From Hymenobacter siberiensis (GTDB taxonomy: Bacteria > Bacteroidota > Bacteroidia > Cytophagales > Hymenobacteraceae), in assembly GCF_018967845.1 (NCBI RefSeq), contig NZ_JAHLZZ010000001.1, positions 3,782,001 through 3,846,000 of the forward strand: 64,000 nucleotides of DNA, in the 5' to 3' direction. Every line of letters begins with the position of its first letter. Position 1 is the stretch's first letter. A program made the translations under genes and the position numbers. Below are positions 17,936 to 27,000 of this stretch, piece by piece. Under the pieces are notes generated by a model. That model did no database searches, was not told where the DNA came from, and worked only from the letters and a program-made list of their open reading frames with translations.

Positions 17936-18006
17936 TCCGCGAGCGAACGGTACGCCTGAACGTTTCCACCCAATTGCTTCAACTCGCGGACTAAAAGTCC
18001 GCGTTA
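17919..18006. repeat. REP pair between permease and RAYT genes
   Basis: Unit 1 has GTAG (17919-17922) followed by CGCGGACTTTTAGTCCGCG on the plus strand. Unit 2 is inverted (17984-18006), headed GTAA in place of GTAG. Unit 1 supplies the permease stop codon; the TAA of unit 2's header is the stop codon of the RAYT gene on the minus strand. Confidence 0.9.
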
Positions 18007-18600
18007 CTGCGCCAGGAAGCTATACGGCCACTTTTCCCAGTCATCGACCAGCCCGGCTTTCACCGGATTGTCCAACACGTAGCGGATAATCCGGTCCAGC
18101 TCTCCTGGCCGCACCACGTGGTCGTAGCTCTCGGCCTGCCAGAAACTGCCGCTCCGACCCAGCAACTGATTCGCCTGCTTGCTGGAATAGCCTTTGAGCG
18201 ATTGTAGTGTTTTTACCAGCGACGGCGCTCCTTCGGGCAGTTCTACTACCAGATGAGCGTGGTTGGGCATGATGCAGTAACATCGCAGGTGGTAGCCTTT
18301 TCCATCGGGATAATGCAGGGCCTGTGCCACGATGGCCGCAACGTCGGGCTGCCGCAGCCAAGTGGGACCGTAGCTGCTACCCGCCAGCAAATCATCGAAA
18401 CGCCCGAAGTATTTCTTCCGCTCGGCATACTGCGCGGCGGGGTCTGGCCCGCAGCTTTCCTGCAGCAATCGCGCTTCGGTCTGCAGCCGCTCCAGCACCT
18501 CCTGCGGCAGGCTGCCCGCCAGCCGAAATGTAATGAAAATGAGCTCGCCCGGTGGCAGCCGGTGCGGCAGGTTGCGCTCATAATAAATCAGGTCGGACAC
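18004..18600 (-). CDS. REP-associated tyrosine transposase (RAYT, TnpA_REP, IS200-like Y1 family)
   Basis: The 198-residue protein has the HUH metal-binding motif in CYCIMPNHAHLVVEL and the catalytic tyrosine region AESYDHVVRP, followed by the family signature YVLDNPVKAGLV. RAYTs are single-copy, domesticated relatives of IS200/IS605 transposases that nick and spread REP elements. The start is a GTG at 18600, only 9 nt from a REP unit; no ATG is nearby. REP pairs lie directly on both sides, and a third pair is at 15066-15155. The gene is on the minus strand inside a plus-strand ABC operon, so it was inserted there. Confidence 0.93.
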   Translation of the reverse strand: MSDLIYYERNLPHRLPPGELIFITFRLAGSLPQEVLERLQTEARLLQESCGPDPAAQYAERKKYFGRFDDLLAGSSYGPTWLRQPDVAAIVAQALHYPDGKGYHLRCYCIMPNHAHLVVELPEGAPSLVKTLQSLKGYSSKQANQLLGRSGSFWQAESYDHVVRPGELDRIIRYVLDNPVKAGLVDDWEKWPYSFLAQ

Positions 18601-18608
18601 CCTGCAAT

Positions 18609-18697
18609 GTAGCGCGGACTTTTAGTCCGCGACCCACAAAGTCCCTCAAAACATCCTTTTCCACCGCTCTCACTCGCGGACTAAAAGTCCGCGCTAC
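18609..18697. repeat. REP pair between RAYT and ABC ATPase genes
   Basis: Unit 1 has GTAG at 18609-18612 then CGCGGACTTTTAGTCCGCG. Unit 2 is inverted (18674-18697), with GTAG on the minus strand. The pair ends 5 nt before the ATPase ATG, so any original leader of that gene has been replaced. Confidence 0.9.
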
Positions 18698-18702
18698 TTC
18701 CC

Positions 18703-19533
18703 ATGACCATCCACACCCACGCCTACCGCGACCCCATCCTGACGCTCAACAACGTCTCCATCGCCTTCCACGGCGAATCCATCCTGCGCGACATCAACGC
18801 CCAGGTCCTCGACGTGACGCGGCCCAACATGCGCCAGGGCCAGGTCGTGGGCTTCTACGGCCGCTCGGGCATCGGCAAGTCGGTGCTGTGCCGCATCATG
18901 GCGGGCCTCATGGCGCCCGGCACCGGCACCGTGGAAGTGGGCCTCGCCCAGCAGGCCGTGACGCCCGGCATGGTGGGCTTCGTGCAGCAGCGCTACCCCC
19001 TCTTCGAGCACCGCACCCTGCACGACAACCTGCTGGTGGCCGCCCAGCGCAAGCACGCCCCCGCCGACGCCCGCCAGCACGTCGAGGCCTACCTCGAACG
19101 CTTCGGCCTGGCCCCGCACCGGCGCAAGTACCCGGCCCTGCTCTCGGGCGGACAGCGCCAGCGGGCGGCCATCGCCCAGCAGCTGCTCTGCTCCGACCAC
19201 CTCATCCTGCTCGATGAGCCCTTCTCCGGCCTCGACGTGGCCATGATTGACGAAGTGAAGAAAATCATCGTCGAAGTCACCACCATGGACGAGCTGAACA
19301 CCGTCATCATCGTCTCGCACGACATCGTGACCACCACCGCCCTGGCCGACCGCCTCTGGCTGCTCGGCTACGAGCACGACGCGGCCGGGGCCCTCGTGCC
19401 GGGCGCCACCATCAGCCCCCAGCACCAATACAACCTGGCCGAAATGGGCCTCGCCTGGCACGAAAACGTCGAAGCCGAACCAGAATTCGCCCAGTTTGTC
19501 GAGCACATCAAGAATGAGATTCGGGGGAGTTAA
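18703..19533 (+). CDS. ABC transporter ATP-binding protein (nitrate/sulfonate-type importer family)
   Basis: The 276-residue cytoplasmic ATPase powers the importer with the permease at 17153 and the binding protein at 15163. Walker A is GRSGIGKS, the signature is LSGGQRQR, Walker B is LILLDEPFSGLD, and the H-loop is VSHDIV. The Q-loop is in GFVQQRYPLFEH. The C-terminal 40 residues after the ABC fold are an extension with no known role. It is 768 bp from the permease because of the RAYT/REP insertion, so its transcription may now be altered. Confidence 0.93.
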   Translation: MTIHTHAYRDPILTLNNVSIAFHGESILRDINAQVLDVTRPNMRQGQVVGFYGRSGIGKSVLCRIMAGLMAPGTGTVEVGLAQQAVTPGMVGFVQQRYPLFEHRTLHDNLLVAAQRKHAPADARQHVEAYLERFGLAPHRRKYPALLSGGQRQRAAIAQQLLCSDHLILLDEPFSGLDVAMIDEVKKIIVEVTTMDELNTVIIVSHDIVTTTALADRLWLLGYEHDAAGALVPGATISPQHQYNLAEMGLAWHENVEAEPEFAQFVEHIKNEIRGS

Positions 19534-19548
19534 AACTATATTTAGTTG

Positions 19549-19924
19549 TCAGACAGTGGACGCTAACTTATTTATAGTTTCTATGGTCTTAGAGATATCT
19601 CTCCTTACACTCCTTTTCATATAATAGTGTAAAAATCTTCCAACAGTGGTATTAACCAAAGTAGAAATTTCCGCTCTCTTAAGCAAGAATAGCTCATCGC
19701 TCATATTTCTATGTACACTCAAGTTTCTCTGAGTATAAAGCTCAGTCAATAGGTACTCTACCCAATAATCAACCCTCGAATATAACCCACTTTTATTTGA
19801 GTAATAATCCTCAATCCGTGTAATAATATCAGACATAAATGGGGTTGGGATTTTTGAAGATATTAGACTAAGAGTGGACCTTGTTTTATCAAAACCTTTT
19901 TTTGTAAAGTCAGCCGTAAGATTA
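19549..19924 (-). pseudogene. C-terminal part of an insertion-split HEPN (Apea-like) gene
   Basis: This is the 3' segment of the gene whose 5' part is at 20906-22356. When the 979-bp insertion sequence and one TA copy are removed, the two parts join in the same frame into 609 codons with no stop. An independent start at 19836 (MSDIITRIEDYYSNK) could give a 95-residue fragment. The segment carries QRNLSVHRNMSD, an R-N-x3-H motif matching the R-x4-6-H active site of HEPN ribonucleases. The DNA is AT-rich compared with all neighbours. Its stop is 16 bp from the convergent ABC ATPase stop. Confidence 0.8.
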
Positions 19925-20903
19925 GACTTGTTGCGAAGTGAGTGAAGTGCGGAATTTTCGACAAACTGTACTTAAATTTAGAACATGAACTTTTCCGTAA
20001 AAAACCTCACTACTTCGCGTAAATGGCGTGCTGCCACGGGACTCACGGCGGAGCGTTTTGCGCAGCTTTTGGCGCATTTTAAGCAGGCGTATTTTCGGTT
20101 AAATGGAACAGATATGATTGAACGTGGGGCTTTTGCGCCGTATGAAGTAGCCCTTAAAACAGAAGAAGAATTACTGCTTTTCACCCTATTCAGCTTCAAA
20201 GCAAACTTGACGTATGATTTGTTGGGATTGGTCAGTGGGATGGACGGTTCCAACGCGAAACGCAACCAGGAATTAGGCATTACGGTGCTCCAAGAAGCGC
20301 TGGAGCAAACCGGGCATGCGCCAAAGCGGGAATTTGCGACAGTGGCCGAATTTGAAGCCTATTTTCAGGAACACGAGACGTTATTGGTCGATGGAACAGA
20401 GCAACGCAAGCAACGACCAGGAAATAAAGAGATGCAAAAAGACTACTATAGCGGTAAAAAAAAATACACGCCGTAAAAGAGATAGTTATTTCAACGACCA
20501 TTCGCTGGATTGGTTTTATCAGCCGTTGTTACGGCGGAAGACACCACGACTACAGTGTGCTAAAAAGCATTTTACCAGTTGATAAAGAGTGGTTTAAAAA
20601 GTTCAAGGTGCGGTTGGACCTGGGGTTTTTGGGCTTCGCGAAAGACTACGTTTGCCGGAAAGTTTTTATTCCTATCAAAAAGCCGAAAGGGAAAGAACTC
20701 ACCGATGAACAACGAGAAATAAATACAAAACAAGCAAGTGAACGAATTACCGTAGAGCATAGCATTGGCGGATTGAAACGTTATCGAATTTTGGAAGACC
20801 GATTACGTTTGCATAATTTGAACCTGTACAATGACGTGCTGGGAGTGTGTGCGGGCTTGTGGAATTTCAGCTTAAATCTGTGATTAATAGCTCGCAACAA
20901 GTC
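19925..20903 (+). mobile_element. IS5-family-like insertion sequence, 979 bp
   Basis: The ends are perfect 12-bp inverted repeats, GACTTGTTGCGA at 19925-19936 and its complement at 20892-20903. TA occurs on both sides (19923-19924 and 20904-20905), consistent with a 2-bp target duplication as in the IS427 group of IS5. It encodes one transposase in two frames. It interrupts a HEPN-type gene. Confidence 0.88.
19985..20883 (+). CDS. DDE transposase (DDE_Tnp_4 type), two frames joined by -1 frameshift
   Basis: The first frame (19985-20476, 163 residues) starts MNFSVKNLTTSRKWRAATGL and contains LLVDGTEQ, the first catalytic Asp region, and ends at YYSGKKK. Here the DNA has nine A in a row (20455-20463). 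A -1 shift on this run gives KKKIHAVKEIVI, then HHDYSVLKS and the C-terminal ERITVEHSIGGLKRYRILEDR with the catalytic Glu. The second frame ends at 20883. The slippery run and the intact second part suggest programmed frameshifting or transcriptional slippage, not decay. Confidence 0.85.
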
Positions 20904-20905
20904 TA

Positions 20906-22356
20906 TTATACGCAACAACTTCACTTTGGGACAATGAATAATTGTCTTCATTAGAGGCAAATGGCTTATTATCATTCAAGGTATTAATTAGAAACACCTT
21001 CCATTCATACATAAAATTATGTTTTAAGTATAGCTTTAAAAGACTTTTAGTCAATTCTTTAATTGCATCTTCACTGCCAAAGGCAGCTTCTAATGCCATC
21101 CACAGCTTTTCAGGAGCGTAGGAACTCTTGCTTGCAGAAGCAGTAACAACTGACAGCAGATTTATAATTTTCTTATCTTGCTGGTCATTGGGGTTTAAAT
21201 TATTAATAAATTTTATATTTTCAATTTGGTAGTCCTCTAAACTATCGACGCGTACAACTCCCCTATGAAGGGCATCCGATGAACCCCACAGTATATCCAA
21301 GTTTGCATTGGATATAAAGCAATTACGTATATATATTTCGCCATTCGCATCAATCTCCTTGTTAAGAATAGCTAGGGAGTGCCGAGCCTGGTAAAACCCT
21401 TTGAGAGACACCTGTTCTTCTTGAGTACCTACTACCTTAACAATAGCGTTGCATTGCGAAGGATTTTCATCTTTTTCTACATCAAACACAAATGTCTCTT
21501 CAAAAAAATGCGTATCTAATTTATGCAATATTTTCGGGTGAGTCTTCGGATTATAAAATTCAACGCCTAAAATTATTTTAGGCTCCATAGCCCAATTAAT
21601 ATTATACACTTTAAACAATACATTGAACGTCCTTTGCGGCCTATTAAGCAGATTAATTATTCCCTCAATTTGGTTTTTAAGAGTTAGGTTCAAGAATATA
21701 TCTTTTTTGTAAGTATCGTATTCATTGTCAGAGTCAAATTCGCCACGCATTCTTTCATATGGAAAATTTCTATAATCGTGCAAGGCATCTGGTATGTTTT
21801 TAATATAATTAACACCAAAACCTTTATGAAGCAGCTCAACTATTAAACAGTTAGCCATTTGCTTTAGAGAAGCAATTACATCATTATCAACTGGTTCATC
21901 TTTCTCCAACACAGCAATGACTTCCCTCACCAAGAGTGTAGAGTACTCCGTATCAAGCCAACTATCGATAGTTTTTATCGTTCGAACAATTTTCTCAGGC
22001 GAGGAAGCCGTCCAGCCGGAATTACTTAATCTACAATAAGCCCTTAGCTTTCCAATCGCCCTTTTAACATTACGTTGTTGAATATTCTTTACAATAAAAT
22101 TTTTCTTATTAAAAAGCGAATCATTTTGAAAGAAAAAGACAAATCTCGGTTTAGCATATCGAAAATTCCCCTCTATCTGCAAAAGCAATTTTTCGATTAT
22201 TGTACGATGTGATTTTAGAAAAAAAATGTCAAAATTCGCCCTTTGATTTGTTAATGCAAATTTCCAGTAATGAAAGAAGAATTCTACCCTTGCGGTAATA
22301 TTGGGCTGATGCTGGCTGGTTACATCATCTTTGTAAGATAGTTTTATCAAGTCCAT
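20906..22356 (-). pseudogene. N-terminal part of an insertion-split HEPN (Apea-like) gene
   Basis: The segment gives about 483 native residues from MDLIKLSYKDDVTSQHQ; the reading frame then runs into the insertion sequence and stops at 20884 after RLVASY. I do not recognise the N-terminal 350 residues. Near residues 400-440 the sequence SSYAPEKLWMALEAAFGSED has the W-x-ALE form that starts Apea-type HEPN domains. The catalytic R-x4-H motif is on the other fragment, so the present product lacks it. The original protein would have 608 residues. AT-rich codon use and a position between two GC-rich genes point to horizontal gain. HEPN proteins of this type are often linked with phage defence or RNA cleavage; that role is inferred. 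Confidence 0.8.
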
Positions 22357-22465
22357 CTCTGTGATTTGTTGGTAGGCATCAAAGGTATTATTCTTATTGA
22401 CTAAGAAAAAACAACTTGGAGTTCACCTACATTCCTAGTTCTAAAAATCTCACTTCTTATAGTCT

Positions 22466-23827
22466 ATGCCCACCGGTACCCTGCTCATCATCGACGACGA
22501 AGCGCGCTTGCGCCAGCTGCTGGCCCAGGTGCTGGAGCTGGAAGGCTACACCGTGCTGCAAGCCCCCGACGCCCACCGCGGCCTGGAGCTGCTCCAGCAA
22601 CACGCCGCCGACATCCTGCTCGTGCTCTCCGACGTGAAGCTGCCCGATGCCAACGGCGTCGACCTGCTGCCCCGCTTCAAAGCCGCCGCCCCCGATGCCG
22701 AAGTGGTGCTGCTCACCGCCTTCGGCACCATCCCCGATGGTGTGAAGGCCATGAAGCTCGGCGCGTTCGACTACCTCACCAAGGGCGATTTTGAGCAGCA
22801 GCTGGTGGTGGTGGTCGACCGCGCCGCCGAAAAAGCCCGCCTCCGCCAGCGCGTCACCGAGCTGGAGCGCCGCGTGGGCCAGCAGTACCGCTTCGAGTCA
22901 ATGATTGGCGACTCACCCGAGCTGCGGCGCGTGCAGCAGCTGGCCCGCCAGGTAGCGCCCACCGACAGCACCGTGCTGCTCGAAGGCCCCACCGGCAGCG
23001 GCAAGGAGCTTTTTGCCCAGGCCATTCACCAGGCCAGCGGGCGGCAGGGCAAGGCCTTCGTGGCCGTCAATTGCAGCGCCTTCCCCAAGGATTTGCTCGA
23101 ATCCGAGTTGTTTGGCTACAAGAAAGGGGCCTTCACTGGCGCGCTCTCCGACAAGAAGGGCCTGCTGGAAGAAGCCAACGGCGGCACCCTATTTCTGGAC
23201 GAAATCGGCGAGCTGGAGCTCAACGTGCAGGCCAAGTTCCTGCGCGTACTCGAAAGCCAGAGCTTCACCAAGCTCGGCGACACCAAGCCCACCAAGGTGA
23301 ACGTGCGCCTGGTGGCCGCCACCAACCGCAACCTCAGGCAGGAAGCCGCCGAAGGCCGCTTCCGCCCCGACCTGTACTACCGCCTCTCGGTGTTCGTCAT
23401 CAACGTGCCTTCCCTCAAGGAGCGCCCCACCGACGTGCCGCCGCTGGCCAACTACTTCCTCCAGCACTTCGCCGCCCGCCTCGCCAAGCGCCTACCCGGC
23501 CTTTCGGACGAGGCGTTGGCCCTGCTGCAGCGCTACCCCTGGCCCGGTAATGTGCGCGAGCTGAAAAATGTGCTCGAGCGCGCCGCTATTCTGGCCCCGC
23601 CGGGCGAGCTGTTATCGGCTGATTTTCTGCCCGATGAGTTCCACGCCCTGGGTCGCCCTGCGAAGCCCGGTGCCGACGCGGCCGACGACAGCATGCGGGC
23701 CGTGGAAGCCCGCCACATCAGCAAGCTGATGGGCGAGCTGGACGGCAACAAGCCGGACGTAGCTAAGCGCCTGGGAATTGGCCTCACCACGCTGTACCGG
23801 AAGCTGGAGGAATACGGATTGGGGTAG
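22466..23827 (+). CDS. Sigma-54-dependent response regulator (NtrC family)
   Basis: The 453-residue activator has a receiver domain (about 5-120; phospho-acceptor Asp56 in LVLSDVKLP), an AAA+ domain (about 145-370) with Walker A GPTGSGKE, the sigma-54 contact loop GAFTGA at 221-226, and FLDEIGEL as Walker B, then a Fis-type helix-turn-helix (VAKRLGIGLTTLYRKLEEYGL). The receiver has LTKGDFE where most have LTKP, a variant of the switch region. A likely partner is the KinB-like kinase at 27910, which lies beyond the divergent hybrid kinase. Target promoters would carry GG-N10-GC sigma-54 sites; I did not find one nearby. Confidence 0.92.
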   Translation: MPTGTLLIIDDEARLRQLLAQVLELEGYTVLQAPDAHRGLELLQQHAADILLVLSDVKLPDANGVDLLPRFKAAAPDAEVVLLTAFGTIPDGVKAMKLGAFDYLTKGDFEQQLVVVVDRAAEKARLRQRVTELERRVGQQYRFESMIGDSPELRRVQQLARQVAPTDSTVLLEGPTGSGKELFAQAIHQASGRQGKAFVAVNCSAFPKDLLESELFGYKKGAFTGALSDKKGLLEEANGGTLFLDEIGELELNVQAKFLRVLESQSFTKLGDTKPTKVNVRLVAATNRNLRQEAAEGRFRPDLYYRLSVFVINVPSLKERPTDVPPLANYFLQHFAARLAKRLPGLSDEALALLQRYPWPGNVRELKNVLERAAILAPPGELLSADFLPDEFHALGRPAKPGADAADDSMRAVEARHISKLMGELDGNKPDVAKRLGIGLTTLYRKLEEYGLG

Positions 23828-23839
23828 GGTGCGTTAACT

Positions 23840-24094
23840 GGCGCGAGTTTAGCGCAGCGTAACTCGTGCCGAAAATGACGGGGAGGCTGCGCCTCCCCTG
23901 CTGCGCCAGCGGCAATGTAGTACCGCGCCCACTGCGCCGTTCTGCTGCGAGGCACAGCCTCACCCGAACGGCAGGCACGAGTTACGGCTGCGCCTAAACT
24001 CGCGCCAGTACTGCCTATTGCGCCGTTCTATTGCGAGGCACAGCCTCGCCCGAATGGCGGGCACGAGTTACGGCTGCGCCTAAACTCGCGCCAG
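23840..24094. repeat. Inverted repeat of GGCGCGAGTTTAGC...GTAACTCGTGCC, three arms
   Basis: One forward arm (23840-23870, GGCGCGAGTTTAGCGCAGCG) and two reverse arms (about 23971-24004 and 24061-24094, ending TAAACTCGCGCC) are present, with GAGGCTGCGCCTC-type inner hairpins. The unit around 23970-24094 is a tandem near-copy. The same family is at 35945-36115. It fills the whole gap between the convergent regulator and hybrid kinase. Confidence 0.8.
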
Positions 24095-24096
24095 GG

Positions 24097-27000
24097 CTAC
24101 GGTCGCTTTGAGCTAGTCAAATCCAGCAGCAGCTGGCAGAGAGCGGTTTCTTCGTAGGGCTTGGTGAGGCAGGCATTCATGCCAGCGGCCAGGTAGGTGG
24201 CGCGGTCGGCGGCGAAGGCATTGGCGGTGAGGGCGATGATGGGCAGGGTGGCGCGGGCCGGGTCGGGGTGCCGGCGGATGGCCTGGGTCACCTCCACCCC
24301 ACTCAGGCCCGGCATGCGGATATCGAGCAGGGCCACATCGAAGGCGTGCGCCTGCAGCTCGGCCAGGGCATCGAGGCCATTGCCCACGGCCCGCACCTGC
24401 ACGCCCCAGTATTCGAGCACGACCACGACAATGCGCTGGTTTACCAGGTTGTCTTCGGCCAGCAGCACGCGCAGGCCGCGCAGGGCTTCGTAAGAATCAT
24501 CGGACGGGGCGGGGGCCAGCGGGACGGCCGGCTCCGGGGCGCGGGGCAGCACCAGCTGAAACGAGAACGTGGTACCCACGCCGGGCGCGCTGCACAGGCG
24601 CAGGGTACCACCCATCTGCTCCACCAGCTGCTGGCTGATGGCCAGGCCCAGGCCCGTGCCGCCGAAGCGCATGCTAGTTTCGGCACTGGCCTGGCTGAAG
24701 GCGTCGAAGATGTGGGCTTGCTCCCCAGGAGCGATGCCGATGCCGGTATCCGCCACCCAAAAGCGCAGCACGAGCTCCTGCGGCGTATCGTGGCGCACTT
24801 CGGCCCCCAGCCGAATATGGCCCTGCTCGGTGAACTTAATGGCGTTCGACAACAAGTTGAGCAGCACCTGGTGCAGGCGGTAAGCATCGCCCACCACCCG
24901 GAGCTCGGCCGAATGCGGCGGCTCAACGTGCAGAGTCAGCCCTTTTTGGGCGGCCAGAGTGGCCACCATCTGGCCGGCCCCCTGCATGGCCACGGCCACA
25001 TCGAAAGGCTCGTGGTTGAGCTCCAGGTGGCGGGTGGTAATTTTGGCCATGTCCAGCACGTCGTTCACGAGGGCCAGCAGGTGCTGGCCGGCTTCCTGCA
25101 TGGTGCCCAGGTAATCGAGCTGCGGCGCGGTGAGGGCCGTTTTGCGCAGGAGGGCGGCCATGCCCAGCATGCCGTTGAGGGGCGTCCGGATTTCGTGGCT
25201 CATGCGGGCCAGAAAGGCTTCCTTGCCGCGGGCATTTTCTTCGGCTTCCTGCTTGGCATGCTGCAGGGCGCGCTGGGCCAGCACGCCGAGCGTCACGTCG
25301 TAGCCAGAGGCCACCACGTAGGGCGAGTAGCCTTCCTCGGTCACCTTATAGGTGTAGTAGTTGAGGTAGCGCAACTCGCCGGCCTTGTTGCGGATGCTGA
25401 CGACGCGGGGCTGCGGCAGGACCGACTCGTAGCCGTCGAGATAGGCTTGCAGGGTGGCATGGTGTTCCGGGGTCAGGGCTTCGCGCAGGTGAAGGCCCAC
25501 CAGCTGCACCGCCGGCATGCCCATGAGCCGCTCAATGGCCGGGTTCACGGAAAGGATTATGCCCTGCTGGTTGTGGGTACAAATCAGGGCCTGCGAGTAG
25601 TACACCAGGTCGTGGTACTGTTTTTCGCGGCGCTCCAGCTCCTGGCGGGCCTGCTTCATGGCCGTGATGTCGGTGCCGATGGTGAGGATATTGACCTGGC
25701 CATCGGCCCGGAGCATGGGCCGCTTGTGCATGTGAAAATGGAGTATTTCGCCCGAAAGCTGGGTGAAGGGCAGCTCTACCGTCAGGGATTGGTGCGTGTT
25801 CTGCACCTGCTGGTTCAGGGCGCGCACCAGGTCCCGCTCCTGCTGCACCACGGGGCTCGTGATTTCGGCATGCTGATGCTGGGCGCGTTGCACGGCTTCA
25901 TCGTAGGCCTTGTTAAAAAACGATATCCGCCCTTCGGCATTCATCAGACAAATAACATTGGGCAGGGAGTCCACAATCTGCCGGATAAAATCCTGCTGCT
26001 CCTGCAACATGGCCTGCACCTCGTGCTGCAGCTTTTCAGCCTGGTAGCGCGCCGTAATGTCGATACCCGAACCCACTACCAGGCGCAGGGCCCCATCGGC
26101 CCCAAACACGGGCCGCAAGTGGCGCATTATCAGCTGGGGGCGCTGGTGGCGGCTGGTACGCATTTCCTCCCAGGTCACGTCCTCGCCGGTACGCACGGCC
26201 AGGTCGAAGTACTGGTTTCGCTGTTGGTGCAGGCCGGCGGGGTGCTGCTGGTGGTGAAGGGCAAAATATTCGTCGCTGGTGAGGCCGATGATTTGCCGAC
26301 GCACCACCGGGTCGGCCACCGACGACGGATTGACGAACAGAAAGCGGTGGTTGGCATCGAACACGGCCACGTCCACGGGCAGCAAGTCCAGGATGGACTC
26401 GTAGAACTCCTGCTGCCGGGCTATTTCCTGCTCGGCCTGCTTGCTGGCCGTGATGTCGCTGCCCGAGCCAATGACCAGCAGCATGCCATTGTGCCCCCGC
26501 ACGGACCGGTAGCTCCGCTGCAAATACCGCGGTCCCGGGTAAGTTTCCTCCCAAGTTACCTCGGCCCCGGTGCGCAGGGCTTTGGTGAAGGCAGCCGCTC
26601 GCTGCTCGATGACGGCGGCCGGCAGCCCGCGCTGCACACCGGCCACCGTGCTGGTCTGGCCCAGCATCCAGGCGCGAACGGCAGGGTCGGGCTCCACCAC
26701 CGGGTTGAGAAACAAGTAGCGGTGCTGGGCGTCGAACACGGCCATGGCCGTAGGTGTCTGCTCCAGAATGCTCTCGTAAAAGGTACGCTGCGCGGCCAGC
26801 TGCTGCTCGGCCAGGTGCCGGGCCGTGATGTCAGTGAGGTAGAGGGTAACCGTATCCTGGCCCGGCCCGGCCACGGCCCGGCACAGGTAGTGCTGCCCGG
26901 CCACTTCCAGGGCCTGCTGCTGCTGCGTGGGGGTGCGCAGCGCAGCCTGCACCAGCGCGTGCAGCTGCTGCTGGAAATCACCCTGCGTGCCGGCCGCCAG

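Noticed and set aside
19534-22440. Integrative element with att sites around the AT-rich island
   Set aside because: No integrase, tRNA target or flanking direct repeats were seen; only the insertion sequence has defined ends.
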